Assembly (NCBI RefSeq): GCF_963675165.1
Contig: NC_087390.1
Location: forward strand, 1,197,501 to 1,261,500
Reading direction: 5' to 3'
Origin: Halichondria panicea
Lineage: Eukaryota; Porifera; Demospongiae; Suberitida; Halichondriidae
Length of the DNA: 64,000 bases
Shown piece after piece: positions 46,688-60,491 of this stretch (the stretch's first letter is position 1; every line of letters starts with the position of its first letter). A model generated the notes under the pieces. It was not told where the DNA came from. It saw only the letters and a list, made by a program, of their open reading frames with translations, and did not search any database. The translations under genes were made by a program, and so were the position numbers.

Positions 46688-49600
46688 CTGGACAAAGGGA
46701 GAACATGGTTTGGTAATGAAGCAAAATAATTTGCAAAATACAAATTAGGGAGTACTTAAAGTGTACAACTGTTGTTAAAACAAGTGTGGCTAGGTACGTA
46801 CGTATCTTGTAGCATTTGGCACACGACCTTGAGGTTAAGTACATTGTAAGTAACGAGCACAACGAGTGTTGCAAGCGTGCGCTTGCTAATGCCTCTCGCC
46901 ATGTTATGCTTTCACTCAAAAAGTATTAGTGTTATAGTAGTTTCTATAATGAAGTTATATAAACTCACTGAGAAGAAACAACTTATTTACATGCATCTAT
47001 TCTGTTATCTATTGTATTATGTGGCTACCAGGACCTCAAGAAAGAAGATCTTCCAGGATCTTGAGTTCAGTGTATATAATATCTATCATAACTGAGAATT
47101 AAGAAAAGACTTGTGTACATGCATATTGTTATCTATAATTATTGGGTGTGTCCAAAGAGACTTCATACTTAAAATGGCTACTAGCTAGCTAGCTGTTTTA
47201 ACAGATCTTTTCTGACTGTTGCAGCTAACAAAAAGCTAGCGCTTTAGTGCAAGGCTAACTCATAATTATGTTGAATAGAAAGTCTGTGCAAACAGATGAT
47301 GCTATGAAAGATTCTAAAGAGATTGCAACAGCCTTCAATGTGAGTCAAATTAGCCATAACTCGAGAAAGAAGCTTTAGTTTGCTAATCCACGAATCAAAA
47401 TCCAAGAGAACGTGGCTAAAAGCCTATAGAAGCTGTTAGTTTTTGTCGCAATGCAACCGTTGAGCAGTTACAGCTGGAATAGACACACAGACACACACAC
47501 ACAGTCAGCTTTACCGTATCCCTTGTGCGGCTACGCCTCGAGGCATAATAATTATGTACATCTATAGAAAACATACTTCACACATGCAGCAATACTTACT
47601 GATTCTCAAGCAGTGGTACACTTTGAAGCAGAGCTGCTTGTTCTTGGATACTTCACAAGTGTAGAACCCGTCGCAATGATCCCTCGTCACTTTGTCCACA
47701 GTGAGCTCGTTATCTGATCCACCCCCCACCTTCTTGCCTTTCCTGGTCCACTTGAAGGAGAGGTCATCAGGGTCAGCAAATGGCAGGGCTTCAAGAACAG
47801 CTTTCTCATCCAGCTTAACTTCCTAGATGATAATTAACATGTGCATGTACATATATACATGGGCATACATGACAAATAATTAAACACAGTTAAATGCTCC
47901 CACAACATACCTTTGCTGGACTATAGCATTAAACCATGATGTATACATGTACGTACATTGATTACGTACCTGTGCAAACCAGCACTCCTGATGAAGCGGT
48001 AGACTGTGAACACGGCCGTGCTCACATCGAAACGAGGGGGGGTTGCGTCCTCCCAGCTTGCACAGACACACGTCTTCCACTTTTGAATGTTTTGCGCACC
48101 GACAATTGAATGCAATAATCGGCTCAATCTTCTTGCTAATTTTGCTCATCACATACAGGACGATAGTCAGCACATAGGAGCAGAGATCATGCATGTCGCA
48201 ATCTTCACGTCTTGTGAGTCGAATCTCGTAACAGTCGGCGTGGGCTACCAGCGTGATGTGGTGTTTGGCACTATCGACTTCAAAAGATACCAGATTTCTC
48301 TTGACACGAGATTCTCGTAGATTCCATTCCATCCCAAAAGGTTTTTTTTGTCCCTCGGAAACCAACTTGCTGATCAGGGCACAGAAGAGGCCAATGGGCA
48401 CATAGCCGGACTTGAAGGTAATCTTGATTGGAGAGGGTGTGTTGGAGTCGATGGCTGGAGCATTTAAGAGCTCTTCCTTTGAGGCACACTCGAGGACAGC
48501 TGGCATGAAATAGACTGGTGGCTCCTGGAGACCTTTACCAACTATGGGTGCAAGGAGACTGACATGCTCAAGCAACTTCACAAGCTTGTCGACCGGGATC
48601 AATTCACCTTCATTTACTTTTGCCTTGTTTGACTTGGAACAGCAGCGTTTAATCGTAGCAATCGAGAATTGCCCCAGTTTTTGCCACTTCTTGATCTCGG
48701 CGTTAGTGAATTGAGACGTCCAATCACATGAGTGTAGAGATAGAAGAGATTCGACAACCAGGAGACTGATACTGTTGAAAACAACATTAGGGCTGCAGAT
48801 GACACGGTTTTTGAAGTAAGACTCCTTGTCCTCTATGTCAGGGTAGTAGAGAAGGGTCCCCACACACTGGTGCAAATACCAAATGGTGAACTTCACCTCC
48901 TCTTCATCCATCTTCAATGCTTTGCCAATCTGAATACACTCTTCCATCGTCGCAATTTCAAACTCTTTTCTCAGAATGACACCAAAGAGGAGCTGTACTG
49001 GGCGAATCCGGAGATTGGCATCTTCGAAAAATGAGTCAAACACTGTTTTAAGATGTTCACGAATTGGATCAATGTCAGCATCTGTGCCACTGAAGTTATC
49101 CACAGAGAAGAAATGACTGTTATCTGGGTGGTTGATGACATCTTCAAAATGTGAGGTAATGGTGGATAAGGCTTCGTGCTTCTCTTGGAGTTTTGCTTGC
49201 AAGCGCTTTTCAGTTTCGGCTTGAATGGTAGAATCTATGCTCAACAGTTGAACAACTGCACTTGCTAGCTTGGAGAGGGATTGCTTCATTTGTAGCAAAA
49301 GTTGAACAGCTTTGGGTGTGCTCCGTTTTAATCTGTTTTTGATTTCAGGAGATAGAGTTTTCACAAGAACTTCCACTTTGCTTTGCAATTTGGTATCCTC
49401 TTGTGGTGTCGTTGGTTTCTGCTGTTTTTCAGTGGAGGCCTTCGCTTTTGCTTTTTGTTCCACATGTTCCACCAGGTTTTTTGAAAAGGAATCCAATTCA
49501 AGCTGCTTGCCAACCTCTGCCTCGAGTTTGGAAAAAGTTTCCTCCACCTTCTGCTCAGATTCGCTTTCTTGCTGCACCTCCAGAATCAGCAGTATTGCAG

Positions 49601-52600
49601 TTCCCAGGATGTTTGCGTCAAGACCGGGGTAATCTCCCTTGAGCTTTGCCTGAACAACTTCTGCGTTGGCTTGAATTTCCAACTTGTCTTGGTAAGTGCC
49701 CACTAGACTCACGACAGCTTGAAGACATCGGAAATGTTCAACTTTATCGGAAATCTTGGAATAATCAAGATCCGAATCAGTGACGTGATGGCTAATGGCT
49801 GAAAGAATTTGGGAGAGGGTCTCTCGAATTGTATACTTTGCTTGGTACGGGGTGATTTTGTCTTGGTCACGTTCGTAGGAAACTTCATAGAGCTCATCGA
49901 GATCTTTATCGAGAGGGAAGAAAGCGAGAAACATCCCTGGGCCTTTGCTCAAAAATGGAAGCATCTCCATGAAGCCAGGCTGTCCACCTATGTCAATGAT
50001 GTTGAGCAAAACTGTGCCTACCAACTGTTCCCTGTAATTGCCGCTCTTGACAATATCTCGAAGGTTTTCAATGATCTTGTCGACTTTGGTTTCTGAAGCC
50101 TTTGGTTTGGCTGGCTTGCTTGATCCTTCCTGGGGAACTTGCTTTGTGCTTACATCTGAGGGCTGAGCTTCGTTCGTGTCGACATTGGTTTCTAGAGCCT
50201 GTGATTTGGGTTGTTTGCTTACTTGCTTTTTGCTTGAATCAACTTCATCTGTAGGATAAGTTTCATAATCTTCTTCAACGCGATCATCTTTGTGTCCTTG
50301 CTTTTTGCCTGGATCCACTTCATCTGTGGGATGAATATCAGAATCTTCTTTTGGCTTTGAATCATCTTCAATGGGATCATTTGTTGGATCAGCAGATTTG
50401 ACTACAGTTTTGGAAATGGCGACTTTTCCAATTTGCTGAAGGCCAATCATGTAAGTGAAAATCAGTTGTGCTTCATTGTCAATATCTGTGGAGGCTTTGA
50501 GAATCAATTTGGAGTCACTTGACAACACAGCCAGAACTTGATTACACTCGGCAAGAAGAGTGCTGCAGCGTTTTCTGTCTTGTGGTGGGATTGATACCAG
50601 GTTAAGTAGGTGACCCAGGAGACGTTTTTGGAAGGTGGTTTTGCCGAGCCCTGAAAGGCCGATTAGGTACAGTTTGAGGTAGCGGAGGTTGATGGTGTTC
50701 TCTGTGTCTCTCAACAACTCGTTCAGCTTGTGTACGTACTTCAACTGCTCTTGAACAGAGGCTGAAAATGAAAGGTACATGCATATTATAAATTTAAAGG
50801 TTTGATTTATTGAAAGCATCGCGGGTGCTGATGTCTCGGTGGAGGCGCCAAAGCTTTATGGTAAATAAAGCTACAGTACTAGTACTAGCATTAAATACTG
50901 TATACCGGGTAATTTTCAGGGGGCAAAACATTCGTGGTTGAGCAATTTAGTCACTTTGTGGATAAAATACTTTTGTGGTTGTTGCTTGCACTGCAGGTAG
51001 CTAAAGGTAGGCAAAGTCGCTTCATTTGGGTGTCTATATTATAGAGTTGTCTCTGTTATAATGTTTGTGCAGTTATATTGTGTTACTAAGATATGTTGCT
51101 ATGCCCTCGGGATATAAACTAGTTGTAACACGAGCACAAGGGATGTATGGTATACATATTGCACTGAAGCACGAGCGTAACATACCCCTATAACCTATAA
51201 ATTCTTTCAGACAACGAACGGCCTGGTCTCAAGGCTAGGGCCTTTAGGCCCGAGATCATTAGCTCTAGATTCATTCTTCAGGCTTGTATCATTATCAACT
51301 CATTAACGGGCGTCACCGCTCTCCCTGAAAGAGGATAGGACCCAAACTTATCTACAGTTTTGTTCTGCCAGTGGAATTCCACCGGCTCCAATTAGATTTC
51401 AGTATTTGATCACACCCACTTAACTTTACCACGTGTGAATTTGCACACACTAGATTGACTGAAAGGCGTGGCCAACACAAGTGATATTCATCGCTATTGG
51501 CAAACACTCACTTAAAAATAAATGAGATTCATAATGCTATTGCGTAACAGCCAGAACAATGTTGATAGGCTTGGTTCCCGTCTAATCAACTCACTGCATG
51601 CACTGGATAGCACGTACGTAGCTACGGTTACATTATCATGGCCACACCCAGTTTATTACTGAGCATGAACAATTATTGATGAGTCATGCAGGAAACACAT
51701 TGTGCTTGAAAAACAGATGACCTTTTTTTCAGTAAAATATTTTTAGCTCCCCCCTATCAAGAATCCTGGATCCGCCCCTGGACTCTGGAAACACATGTAA
51801 ATAGAGGACAATGTAAAAGGTGTGGTTTGAAATCAAGGTAAACCACAATCTAAACATGGGGGTGTGCCCATCGGATCCAATCAGATGCACAAATTAGGGC
51901 AAAAGTATCATGGTAATAATCATGCATGCATTGATTAGTGAGAAAGAAACTTTTAAATACACTGTCTGTCATCTATCGTATAGCGGGTATATTCGAGGGT
52001 ACAAACTTTCGCAGAAAGACCGTTTGAGAGGATTTCGCAGATTTAATTGTGAACTTTCAACCTTTGGTGCTTGCATGAACGTAATATTAAACATTCGTGG
52101 GTACATGTATATACATGAATGTTCGCAATCCCATGCATGCACTCACCAGGCTTCTTGATTGATGAATCCTCTTCATGTGTCCTTTTTTTACCCACAGGAT
52201 ACAGGGAGCCACTAAGTTTTCTATTGGCATCTACAAGTGCTTGGCATGCATTCTCCAATTTCGTGACGTCTTTCTTGGATATTTGAAGATCTTGCTCTGC
52301 TGCTTCTAGCTCGTTCTTCTTCAATTTAATTGGCTCTTTTAATAGCTGCTGCAGTTCACACCAAAGTGTTTGAGATAACTTGCTAGCTTGAAGATCTTGC
52401 TCTGCTGCTTCTAGCTCGTTCTTCTTCAATTTAATTGGCTCTTTTAATAGCTGCTGCAGTTCACACCAAAGTGCTTGAGATAACTTGCTAGCTACATCTT
52501 TCAAGATCTTCAGCAGAGAATTCTGAACATGACTTGAACAAAATAAAGCAAGCTCTTTAAGTGCTGTATTAAGGCTTTCATAATCTATTTCGAACACCTT

Positions 52601-55600
52601 TTGTTTGTGATCAACCACCACATCATATTTAATTGTCTCAGAAAAGAGGATGTGATACCGGAATTCTTTGCTCGCTGTCATGTTTTTCTGCCTTATCCTC
52701 GTGGAAAATCTGATAGCAGGTTTAATAACTTCATCACTGACAGCTGTGGATTCTACAAAGTCTGGTTGCTCGACAGATGGAAATGCAAGGGTCTCTAGTA
52801 GTTTGCTCGGATCCACACGACTAAAGTCGAGGAGGTCAGTGAGCTGGTCATGGCGTAATTTCTGCTTGAGATCATTTAGTGTCTGTTTTAAATTTATGGA
52901 TAAGGTTTTTTTGATTTGTGCAACACCAACATTCCAAGTTTCAGCAACCTTGCCTTTCGCGGTTTCAAGCATGGTTTGGTGGGTAGCCAGTATACACTGC
53001 AATTCATCATCGTACTTTTTTTTGATATTTACCACTTTGAATAAACATTGTATACTGATGTCATTCTCAAGTTTTAAAGTAACTACTTTCAGTTGAAGAG
53101 AAAAAGATTGAGCTAATATTTCTGGGAAAGAGGTTTTAAACTCGCAAGTTTCTTGAAAGAATTGATCGAATTTTTCCACCTGAGCGTTTTGTTTCTCTAC
53201 ACTATTCTCCTTCCCCTGTATATCAAGTTCTTGTACTTTCTGAGTAATGGAATCTTCCATCTTTGACATTTCCCCACGACAATCGTCCACAGCACTCTCC
53301 AAAATAATTTCAGGACTATTAACACAGAGTGCCCACAGAAGCTTTGTTTTAACTTCTGGAAATCGACTAAATTTCTCAAGAACCTCAGCTAGTTTCTTTA
53401 CATTCTTTGGGGTGTAGTTTTTCAAAGAACCAATGGAATCCTTTGCAGGTGTTGATTGTAAATAATAATAGTTATAATAATACATGTCTTTGGTTACAGC
53501 AGAAGGATCTCGTAGCCATTGTTGTGCTTTTTGTGCAAATATAGCGCTAAAGCATACCGTTTGCTCTATTGATATTCCAATTTGCTCAGCCATTTCCATT
53601 TGAAGTTTTTCGGGAGTCCAGGAACATTTATTCCCATCATAGCACAGGTCGTATTTGTTGATGAGCACTAGTATTCTGTTTTGTTTTTCCATCAGGCCAG
53701 GATGCAATGTTTTTATACTCTCAACAAGCTCAGTCACTGTACCCTTAGGTACGTCATTGGCACTGACAACAAGTATGATGGCTGCTAGGCTTTTTAAAGC
53801 TGTTTTTGCAGCAGTAGTTGTTTTTTGGCTAGTAAATATATCACAGGTGCCAGGCATATCAAGAATTTCAGGAGCAAAAGTTTGTCCAATCTCTGACAAA
53901 ATAGCAACAGATGCATGGAGAATGAGTTCAGTGTACTGAATCTCACTTCTGCGATCCTCGGTATTCAGTTTCACAAGAAATGATTTAACAGATTTACCGC
54001 CTGATGCAAGATGAACTAAGCCATCACTATATTTTTTTCTTCCAAAAAGTTCTCCATTCGGAGATGCTGGATCGTGTACAATTCGGATTGAGCTGACCGT
54101 CTGCCTTTGAAACGATGATGGGAGAAAAGGCGAGCCTATAAAGGAATTAGCAGTTGTACTTTTGCCAGCATTAGTTAAGCCAACAAGTCCTATTTGGACT
54201 TTGCCACATAGTAACGCTGAATGGATTCTTTCGAGCTCTTGAGAATGAGTGGACATTTCGAGCTCCTTAGCTATCGATACAACTGTTTCAATTGCTTTGC
54301 TGGTATTCTCGACTTTTTCTCGTACTGACTCATTGCCTGCTCATGATAATGACATTAATTTTTCAGTTTTTAATAAAATATAAACTTACAAATTTTGAGG
54401 TGAGTATTTCGGAGAGCTGTTAAGAGATCACTGTGGAGGATCTTGTTTTTTTCTAGCACAGAAATAAACTCCAAATACTTATTTCGATAGGCTTTAACAC
54501 ATTGTAATATAGCTGTATACAGTCTGATTCCCTTTTCCATTTTTTTTGTGCCAGGTAGTGTACGTACTTCTTCCATAAGTGCTGTAGAAATAAACCCTTT
54601 GCTGTGAAGAGATTGAGCGATGTTCAATGGGTCGCTGGAGAGTCCTCCACACACTTTGTTGCAGCACTCCACCAGAGTGGTATAACCGTGGTTAAAACCT
54701 TTTGGAAAAAACACAATTAATTATTTTAACGGAAATCAAAGAGCATGCACTAAGATACCTTGGCTAGTACTCCTGATAGGCCTGTGCCAAAATAATATTC
54801 CGGAATAATTAATAGGCAGTCTTTTTTACAATTTGAATAATAGGCACTGTGAAAACAGTTTAATGATTTCATTGAGTTGCACATGCGCAGTAGCTCAGAA
54901 CACGCCCACATTTTACATGGCAGTAAACCTGATGTTAGTCCAATCAATGTTGAGACCATAAAGTTTGTTATTTCGCTGCTGAAATTTTTTTGTGCTATAT
55001 ATTTTATAGGTGTTTTATTTCGCTGCGATATAATTATGTTAAATAATTTGAATAATAGCAATTAATAGGGTGATGAAGTTGAATAATAGGCTGATCAAGT
55101 GTGAATAAATAATAGGTGAATATTTGGCACAGGCCTATAACTCTAGCCTCGAATCCAGGCCGATTAAAATACGGCCTGGTCTCTATTGCATGTGTAATTA
55201 ATCATAGGCGTGGTCCATACATGCCCACGTACTATCTAATATGTGCCTAGCTAGCTAGCTGTGGCACTCTATGGTGTTGTCGAGAAGGCTTGCACTCTAG
55301 TCTGAAGCCAAAAGAAGCTCTCATTTGTACAGAAACCAAGTTCAAAACATCACGATTATTGTACGTGGTCTCCTAGGACCATTTATAAAAAAAAAAAGTT
55401 AACTCTCTACAATCAAACATGTTATAGTTAGAATTAACATGGGCATAAGCTATGTGTTTTAGTGTCCCAAAGCTCGAGGGATGAGGGACACTATAATCAT
55501 AGATACTGAATGCACATGTTCTAACTGATTTAGATCCCAAAACCTATTGGCTACTAGAAATGCACTATAGCTTAGGCCACTCCAAATGAGACTGTAGTTA

Positions 55601-58600
55601 CTAGATCTATAATCTTATCAATTGTTCCTGGTACGGATCACTTCAGCTGCAACTCTAGTACAAGGCCACGTGTAGCTAGTTATATAGCTGCTTCAAGCTT
55701 CTTAGCTTTTACTCGACAATGAAGCTTTAACATCAAAATCTGCCACTATTTAAATCAAGATATTGTTGTGTGAAGGCTATCCATGCTGTAAACGCAGTGC
55801 TCTGGCATCCAGGTGAGTAGAAAAGCCAATCACAAACAAACAAACCAACCGACTACTATACCCGTGGCCGCCCACGCGCGCCTCGGGTAATGACAATACA
55901 ATGTATAATGCCCAGAGCAATCTATATAGTACTGGTATTATAGCTCATAGTTCCCTGCTAAATACACTCAAATGCATGGGATCTATAATGTAGAAAAAAG
56001 TTTACAAACAAGTACAAAAAACATTTTGTGAAAAAATGGGGAAGAGTATAGGGTTGGAAGAGCATGCGCACTGAAGTAACGAAAACAAGATTGTGGGTTG
56101 GTATAGTCTTCGCATGCTCAACTGGTTGAGGGGCTCAATCTTTGCGATCTTTAACAGTTGGGTCCAGCACTATACTTCAAGTTTTGGTGGGCAGGGCTTA
56201 TCTGTAGCTGTATATATAATTATCTATAATTATAGTCTCAAATTTTAATTGCATATCAAATTAATGTTTCAGTGCTGGTCCCTGGAAAAATGAAAAGCTC
56301 GAAAACCTCATTCGAATGCGTCATTCTTATATTATACAAACACATGCAGGTTGATAGTCAAGTAGAGAATTAAACATCTCGTATAAAGAAAGAGGTGTAA
56401 CGAGAAGTAGTGCTGGACCCAACTGTTAAAGATCGCAAAGATTGAGCCCCTCAACTAGTTGGAGCATGCAAAGACTATACCAACCCACAATGTTACTTCA
56501 GTGCGCATGCTCATCCAACCCTACTCTTCCTCATTTTTCACAAAATGTTTTTTGCACTTGTACATACTATAGGGATTTATGGCAGTAAACCCACTAAGCC
56601 CTAGGGCGAAGTGGTTACGCAATGTATTATGCACGCATGCTAAGCTGGACAGTAGCGAATTGAAGATGTTCAATTGAAGGTTTCTAGCCCATCTGATAGC
56701 TAGCTATATACTCTATAGCCTGCTATAATATTATATGCTAACAAAGGACTCACATGCAGCCTGCAACAGTGTGGATGACAATCATCTGAATTAACAAAGT
56801 AAAAGCTGACACTATATATAGATTACAGGCCACACACATCTAATACTAGATGAAAGTCTAAATGTCAAAGTTGCAACAATTAAACCTATTATACAGCTAG
56901 CTATAATATATCTATAATCATAGCTCTGCATATGTATGACTTTAATATAATAATAATCTTTGCATTCAGAATATTTAGTTTTACAACAACATTTACGGGT
57001 AATTTTGCACATGCACAAACAGGCCTCCTTTTCTTCATTCGAGGCCTGTGGAAGGAGGCTACATCCACACAAACTAAACTGATTAGCTAATTAAGGTGAT
57101 TTACTCACTGCTTGGTCCAGGAATTGTTGTTGTGGACAATTTTTGCCTCTTAGATGGTCCAGGAAAAATATCGTCATCTGAAAGTAAGTAATTGGATGCT
57201 GTTATTGTGTATTTAAGTACGTAATATGTAAGTTACGTTTCTGATCAGGTTGTAAACTATGTACTCATTCACATACTTAAGCTGATGTCATAGAAATACT
57301 CATCTCACTATTCATACCTGTACATGCCTCCTCTATAGCCTCAGCGAGGGCATCTAGTCTAACTATTGGTGCTCTGAGACTCTGACATATCTCAGAATAG
57401 GTGAGAGTGGCAGTATTCAAGCGAGCAATTATCGTTTCACGTAGACGGGTTTCATTATCTTGATATTCATCACGAATATTAATGAGGGTGTCATGGCCCA
57501 CTTTCAGCTTAAGTCCCAGGTTGAACCACTTTCCAGCGGCTTTTATCAGTTTCTCGTAAACAGAATTCAAATCATCGATAGTCAGAATGGAGCCTACAAA
57601 AATTAAAAATAAATGGTGGTTTACACACACGCATGTTCAATATTAGCTTCGATCCCAGGCCGAGTTTTCACTTTTATAACGGTTAGGCGAACAACTAGGC
57701 CTGGTACTAGTTGTCTGCGCATGCGTCAGTCGTTCGTCAGATTCTGACGAATAGATATTCTCGTTCACTTTCGTGACATTTTTATTCGTGTACTATCGTT
57801 TTCAAAACTAAAAAACAAAACTAAAAAACATTGCAATGTGAACGTTGCTAGGATTGCCAGGAAAAGAAAAGCGCGAAAAAGCGAAGAAACAAGAAATTCG
57901 GCGAGTGCATAACTCCAATCCGTTACAACGTCATTCACATGTACTGTTTCATAATTATTATTTTTGTTTTGGTACTTTTCCTGGCCAATCCTTTCACATT
58001 GCAAGTAGTGATGTTAATTATGTGCATTTTTTGCAGGCTATAGTTATTTTTTTATAACCCCTTACAGTGTTGAGCAAACACGCAAGTGTTGGATGTGTGG
58101 GTGGAAGTATTCCAAGTTATTCATGACCAGCAGATAAAGACCAATGACTGCGTATTTACCCAACCTGCATGTATTTCGATTTTAAAATTCCTTATCAACA
58201 GTAGGCCACTCGACTGTACATGTTCATGACGTTGTAACGGATTGGAGTTATGCACTCGCCGAATTTTTTGTTTCTTCGCTTTTTCGCGCTTTTCTTTTCC
58301 TGGCAATCCTAGCAACGTTCACATTGCAAATGTTTTTTAGTTTTGATTCCCTTTCTTTTTTCATACAGTAGTACATTAATGATAAGATAAAATTAATGTG
58401 ACGTTGATTAATTTGTCATCGTCCTGTAATCTTGTTGAAGATAATATATAAGTGATCGTTGGACAGAATTATATTATACTCCTCAATAGTCTCGATCCCA
58501 GGCCGCACTTCACTCAGGGAATTGAGGAGTTAGCCTCCTTCACCGGCCTTCTTTTCTCAATAATGAAAGTGAAATACCTATGAGGAACATCAAGAAGCAA

Positions 58601-60451
58601 GAGAAGTTCAAGAAGAGAAGACAGGACTGGTTATTCAGTATTTTATTCAGTCATTTATCTATGATAAAAATAATGGCAGCCATGTATATACTGTAGATGT
58701 ACTTCCAAGTGCAAAAGCATGGAGGCCTATGGTAGATCCAGTCAGTGCATACGTAAATAACATACCTGAAGTGAGAGAATGGAGAGCTGAGCTGAAGAAA
58801 GGAGGTTTTGTGTTTATCGATGTCACAGCCACGCCCACCTCATAAGTTGCCATGTGCGTTGCTGTGGCAGTCATTTAAAGATGGCGGAATTGCGTAGGTA
58901 AGAAAAGTGGAGCCTGAGAGGTCATCTGCCTCTTGGAAGCGAACGCAATTCTGAGAAAAACGCCCATGGTCCGGGTTCTAGTCGACTAGAGGCTGTATCT
59001 AGAATCTTCTGAACATGTCTGTACAAGGAGGAAATGCTTTCCAAGAAAGTTACTAACTTACTTAGTCAGTCAGACGAAAAGCGGTGAAATATGAAAATAG
59101 TGCAATTTTTCAAATATCAATAGTAATGCATGTGTATATTCATTGACTATAATTTCACACATTTAGACAGCTATCTGTCAACTCAGTTTCTTGCTGTGGC
59201 CTTTCCCTGTAGAAATAGAGCAGTCTAAACACGAGTCAAATTTTGTGCAATAATTGAAAACACACACAACTGCACTGTCAATCCTATGTACAACCTACTG
59301 GTTGTACTAAATAATTATATAGATTACAGGCCACACACATCTAATACTAGATGAAAGTCTAAATGTCAAAGTTGCAACAATTAAACCTATTATAGCTATA
59401 TATCTATAATCATAGCTCTGCATATGTATGACTTTAATATAATAATAATCTTTGCATTCAGAATATTTAGTTTTACAACAACATTTACGGGTAATTTTGC
59501 ACATGCACAAACAGGCCTCCTTTTCTTCATTCGAGGCCTGTGGAAGGAGGCTACATCCACACAAACTAAACTGATTAGCTAATTAAGGTGATTTACTCAC
59601 TGCTTGGTCCAGGAATTGTTGTTGTGGACAATTTTTGCCTCTTAGATGGTCCAGGAAAAATATCGTCATCTGAAAGTAAGTAATTGGATGCTGTTATTGT
59701 GTATTTAAGTACGTAATATGTAAGTTACGTTTCTGATCAGGTTGTAAACTATGTACTCATTCACATACTTAAGCTGATGTCATAGAACTACTCATCTCAC
59801 TATTTATATACCTGTACATGCCTCCTCTATAGCCTCAGCAACATCATTCCGATCAACTGATGGTGCTCTGAGACTCTCACATATTTCAGAATAGGTGAGA
59901 GTGGCAGTATTCAAGTGAGCAATTAGCATTTCACGTAGACAGGTTTCATTATCTCGATGTTTATCACTGATATTAATGAGGGTGTTGGGGCTCACTTTCA
60001 GAGCAAGTCCCAAGTTAAACCATTTTCCAGCGGCTTTTATCAGTTTCTCGTAAACAGAATTCAAATCATCGAGATTCAGAATGGAGCCTACAAAAATTAA
60101 AAACAAATGAAGAAATAGTTTATAGCCACACCTGCTTCACAATCATTAAGTTCACAAATGGCTACTGCTTTAACAGCTTTTTTCTGACTCTTGTAGCTAA
60201 CAAAAAACTAGCGCTTTAGTGCAAGGCTAACTTATAAGTTGAATAAAAACTTTGTGCAAACAGAATCTGATGATGCTACGAAAGATTCTGAAGAGACTGC
60301 AACAGCCTTCAATGTGAGTCTAACTAGCCATAACTCGAGAAAGAAGCTTTAGTTTGCTAATCCAAAATCCAATTGCAAGAGAACGTGGCTAGAAGCCTGT
60401 AGAAGCTGTTAGTTTTCGTCGCATTGCAACCGTTGAGCACTTGTAGCTGGA

Positions 60452-60491
<40 letters not shown>

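Noticed and set aside
52043-52146. C-terminal extension of the dynamin-like frame past 52,147
   Set aside because: A consensus donor (G then GTGAGT) at 52,147 matches the phase of the next exon; the extension has no family likeness.
56812-57072. Cys-rich small frame repeated at 59,307-59,564
   Set aside because: It lies in the duplicated intron segment and shows no start context or family likeness; the repeat is explained by the segmental duplication.
57845-58315. Basic frame MLGLPGKEKREKAKKQ seen twice
   Set aside because: The two copies are the two arms of one fold-back element, so the repeat produces it.
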